DNA of 13,113 nt from an uncultured Erysipelotrichaceae bacterium. GTDB lineage: Bacteria; Bacillota_I; Bacilli_A; Erysipelotrichales; Erysipelotrichaceae. Below the pieces are notes generated by a model, which had not been told where the DNA came from, ran no database searches, and saw only the letters and a list, made by a program, of their open reading frames with translations. The DNA is taken from assembly GCA_934692455.1 (NCBI GenBank), contig CAKUTY010000025.1:1-13113 (forward strand). Direction: 5' to 3'. The translations under genes and the position numbers were made by a program. Positions 13,087 through 13,113 of the stretch are shown in pieces (within the stretch, counting starts at the first letter, position 1; each line of letters opens with the position of its first letter).

Positions 13087-13113
13087 ATTAGATAAGTAAT
13101 AGCGCCAATCTAT

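Overview
The window looks like chromosome from a low-GC Bacillota bacterium. Reasons: A/T-rich codons, purine-rich Shine-Dalgarno sites, a mannose-family PTS behind a CcpA-type cre box, and the Firmicutes gene order tilS-hpt-ftsH. Erysipelotrichia is a guess I cannot prove from this sequence.

Left (1-2510, + strand): the 3' part of a substrate-binding protein gene, then a permease and an ATPase. Together they form an uncharacterised ABC importer of the COG2984/COG4120/COG1101 type, the group that includes streptococcal TrpXYZ. A strong hairpin ends the operon.

2534-3045 (- strand): a cryptic cluster of very short ORFs behind an extended -10 promoter. It has a 56-aa two-helix membrane peptide, an 18-aa ORF with a good ribosome-binding site, and a 50-aa lipoprotein whose mature part ends in histidine pairs.

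3124-7664: a carbohydrate module. An AraC-family regulator (+) converges on a four-gene operon (-) encoding mannose-family PTS subunits IIB, IIC and IID and an AgaS-like sugar-phosphate isomerase/deaminase. The operon promoter has a near-perfect cre site, so glucose repression via CcpA is likely. No IIA subunit gene is present. Amino-sugar uptake (GalNAc/galactosamine type) is the best guess: IIBCD imports and phosphorylates the sugar and AgaS deaminates it.

7760-11894 (- strand): a housekeeping operon tilS-hpt-ftsH (tRNA-Ile lysidine synthase, hypoxanthine phosphoribosyltransferase, membrane AAA protease), ending in a small unknown gene that overlaps the ftsH stop codon. The ftsH 3' end carries seven copies of a ~13-bp repeat that is translated in two different frames, so the repeat appears to exist at the DNA level.

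11927-13113 (- strand): a decayed O-antigen ligase/polymerase-like membrane protein gene with an in-frame stop and a homopolymer frameshift, then non-coding debris with a 10-bp tandem duplication and a palindrome. Last comes a lone XRE-type antitoxin-like regulator whose promoter sits in a perfect inverted repeat and may give a leaderless mRNA. No tRNA, rRNA, insertion sequence or CRISPR array was recognised.
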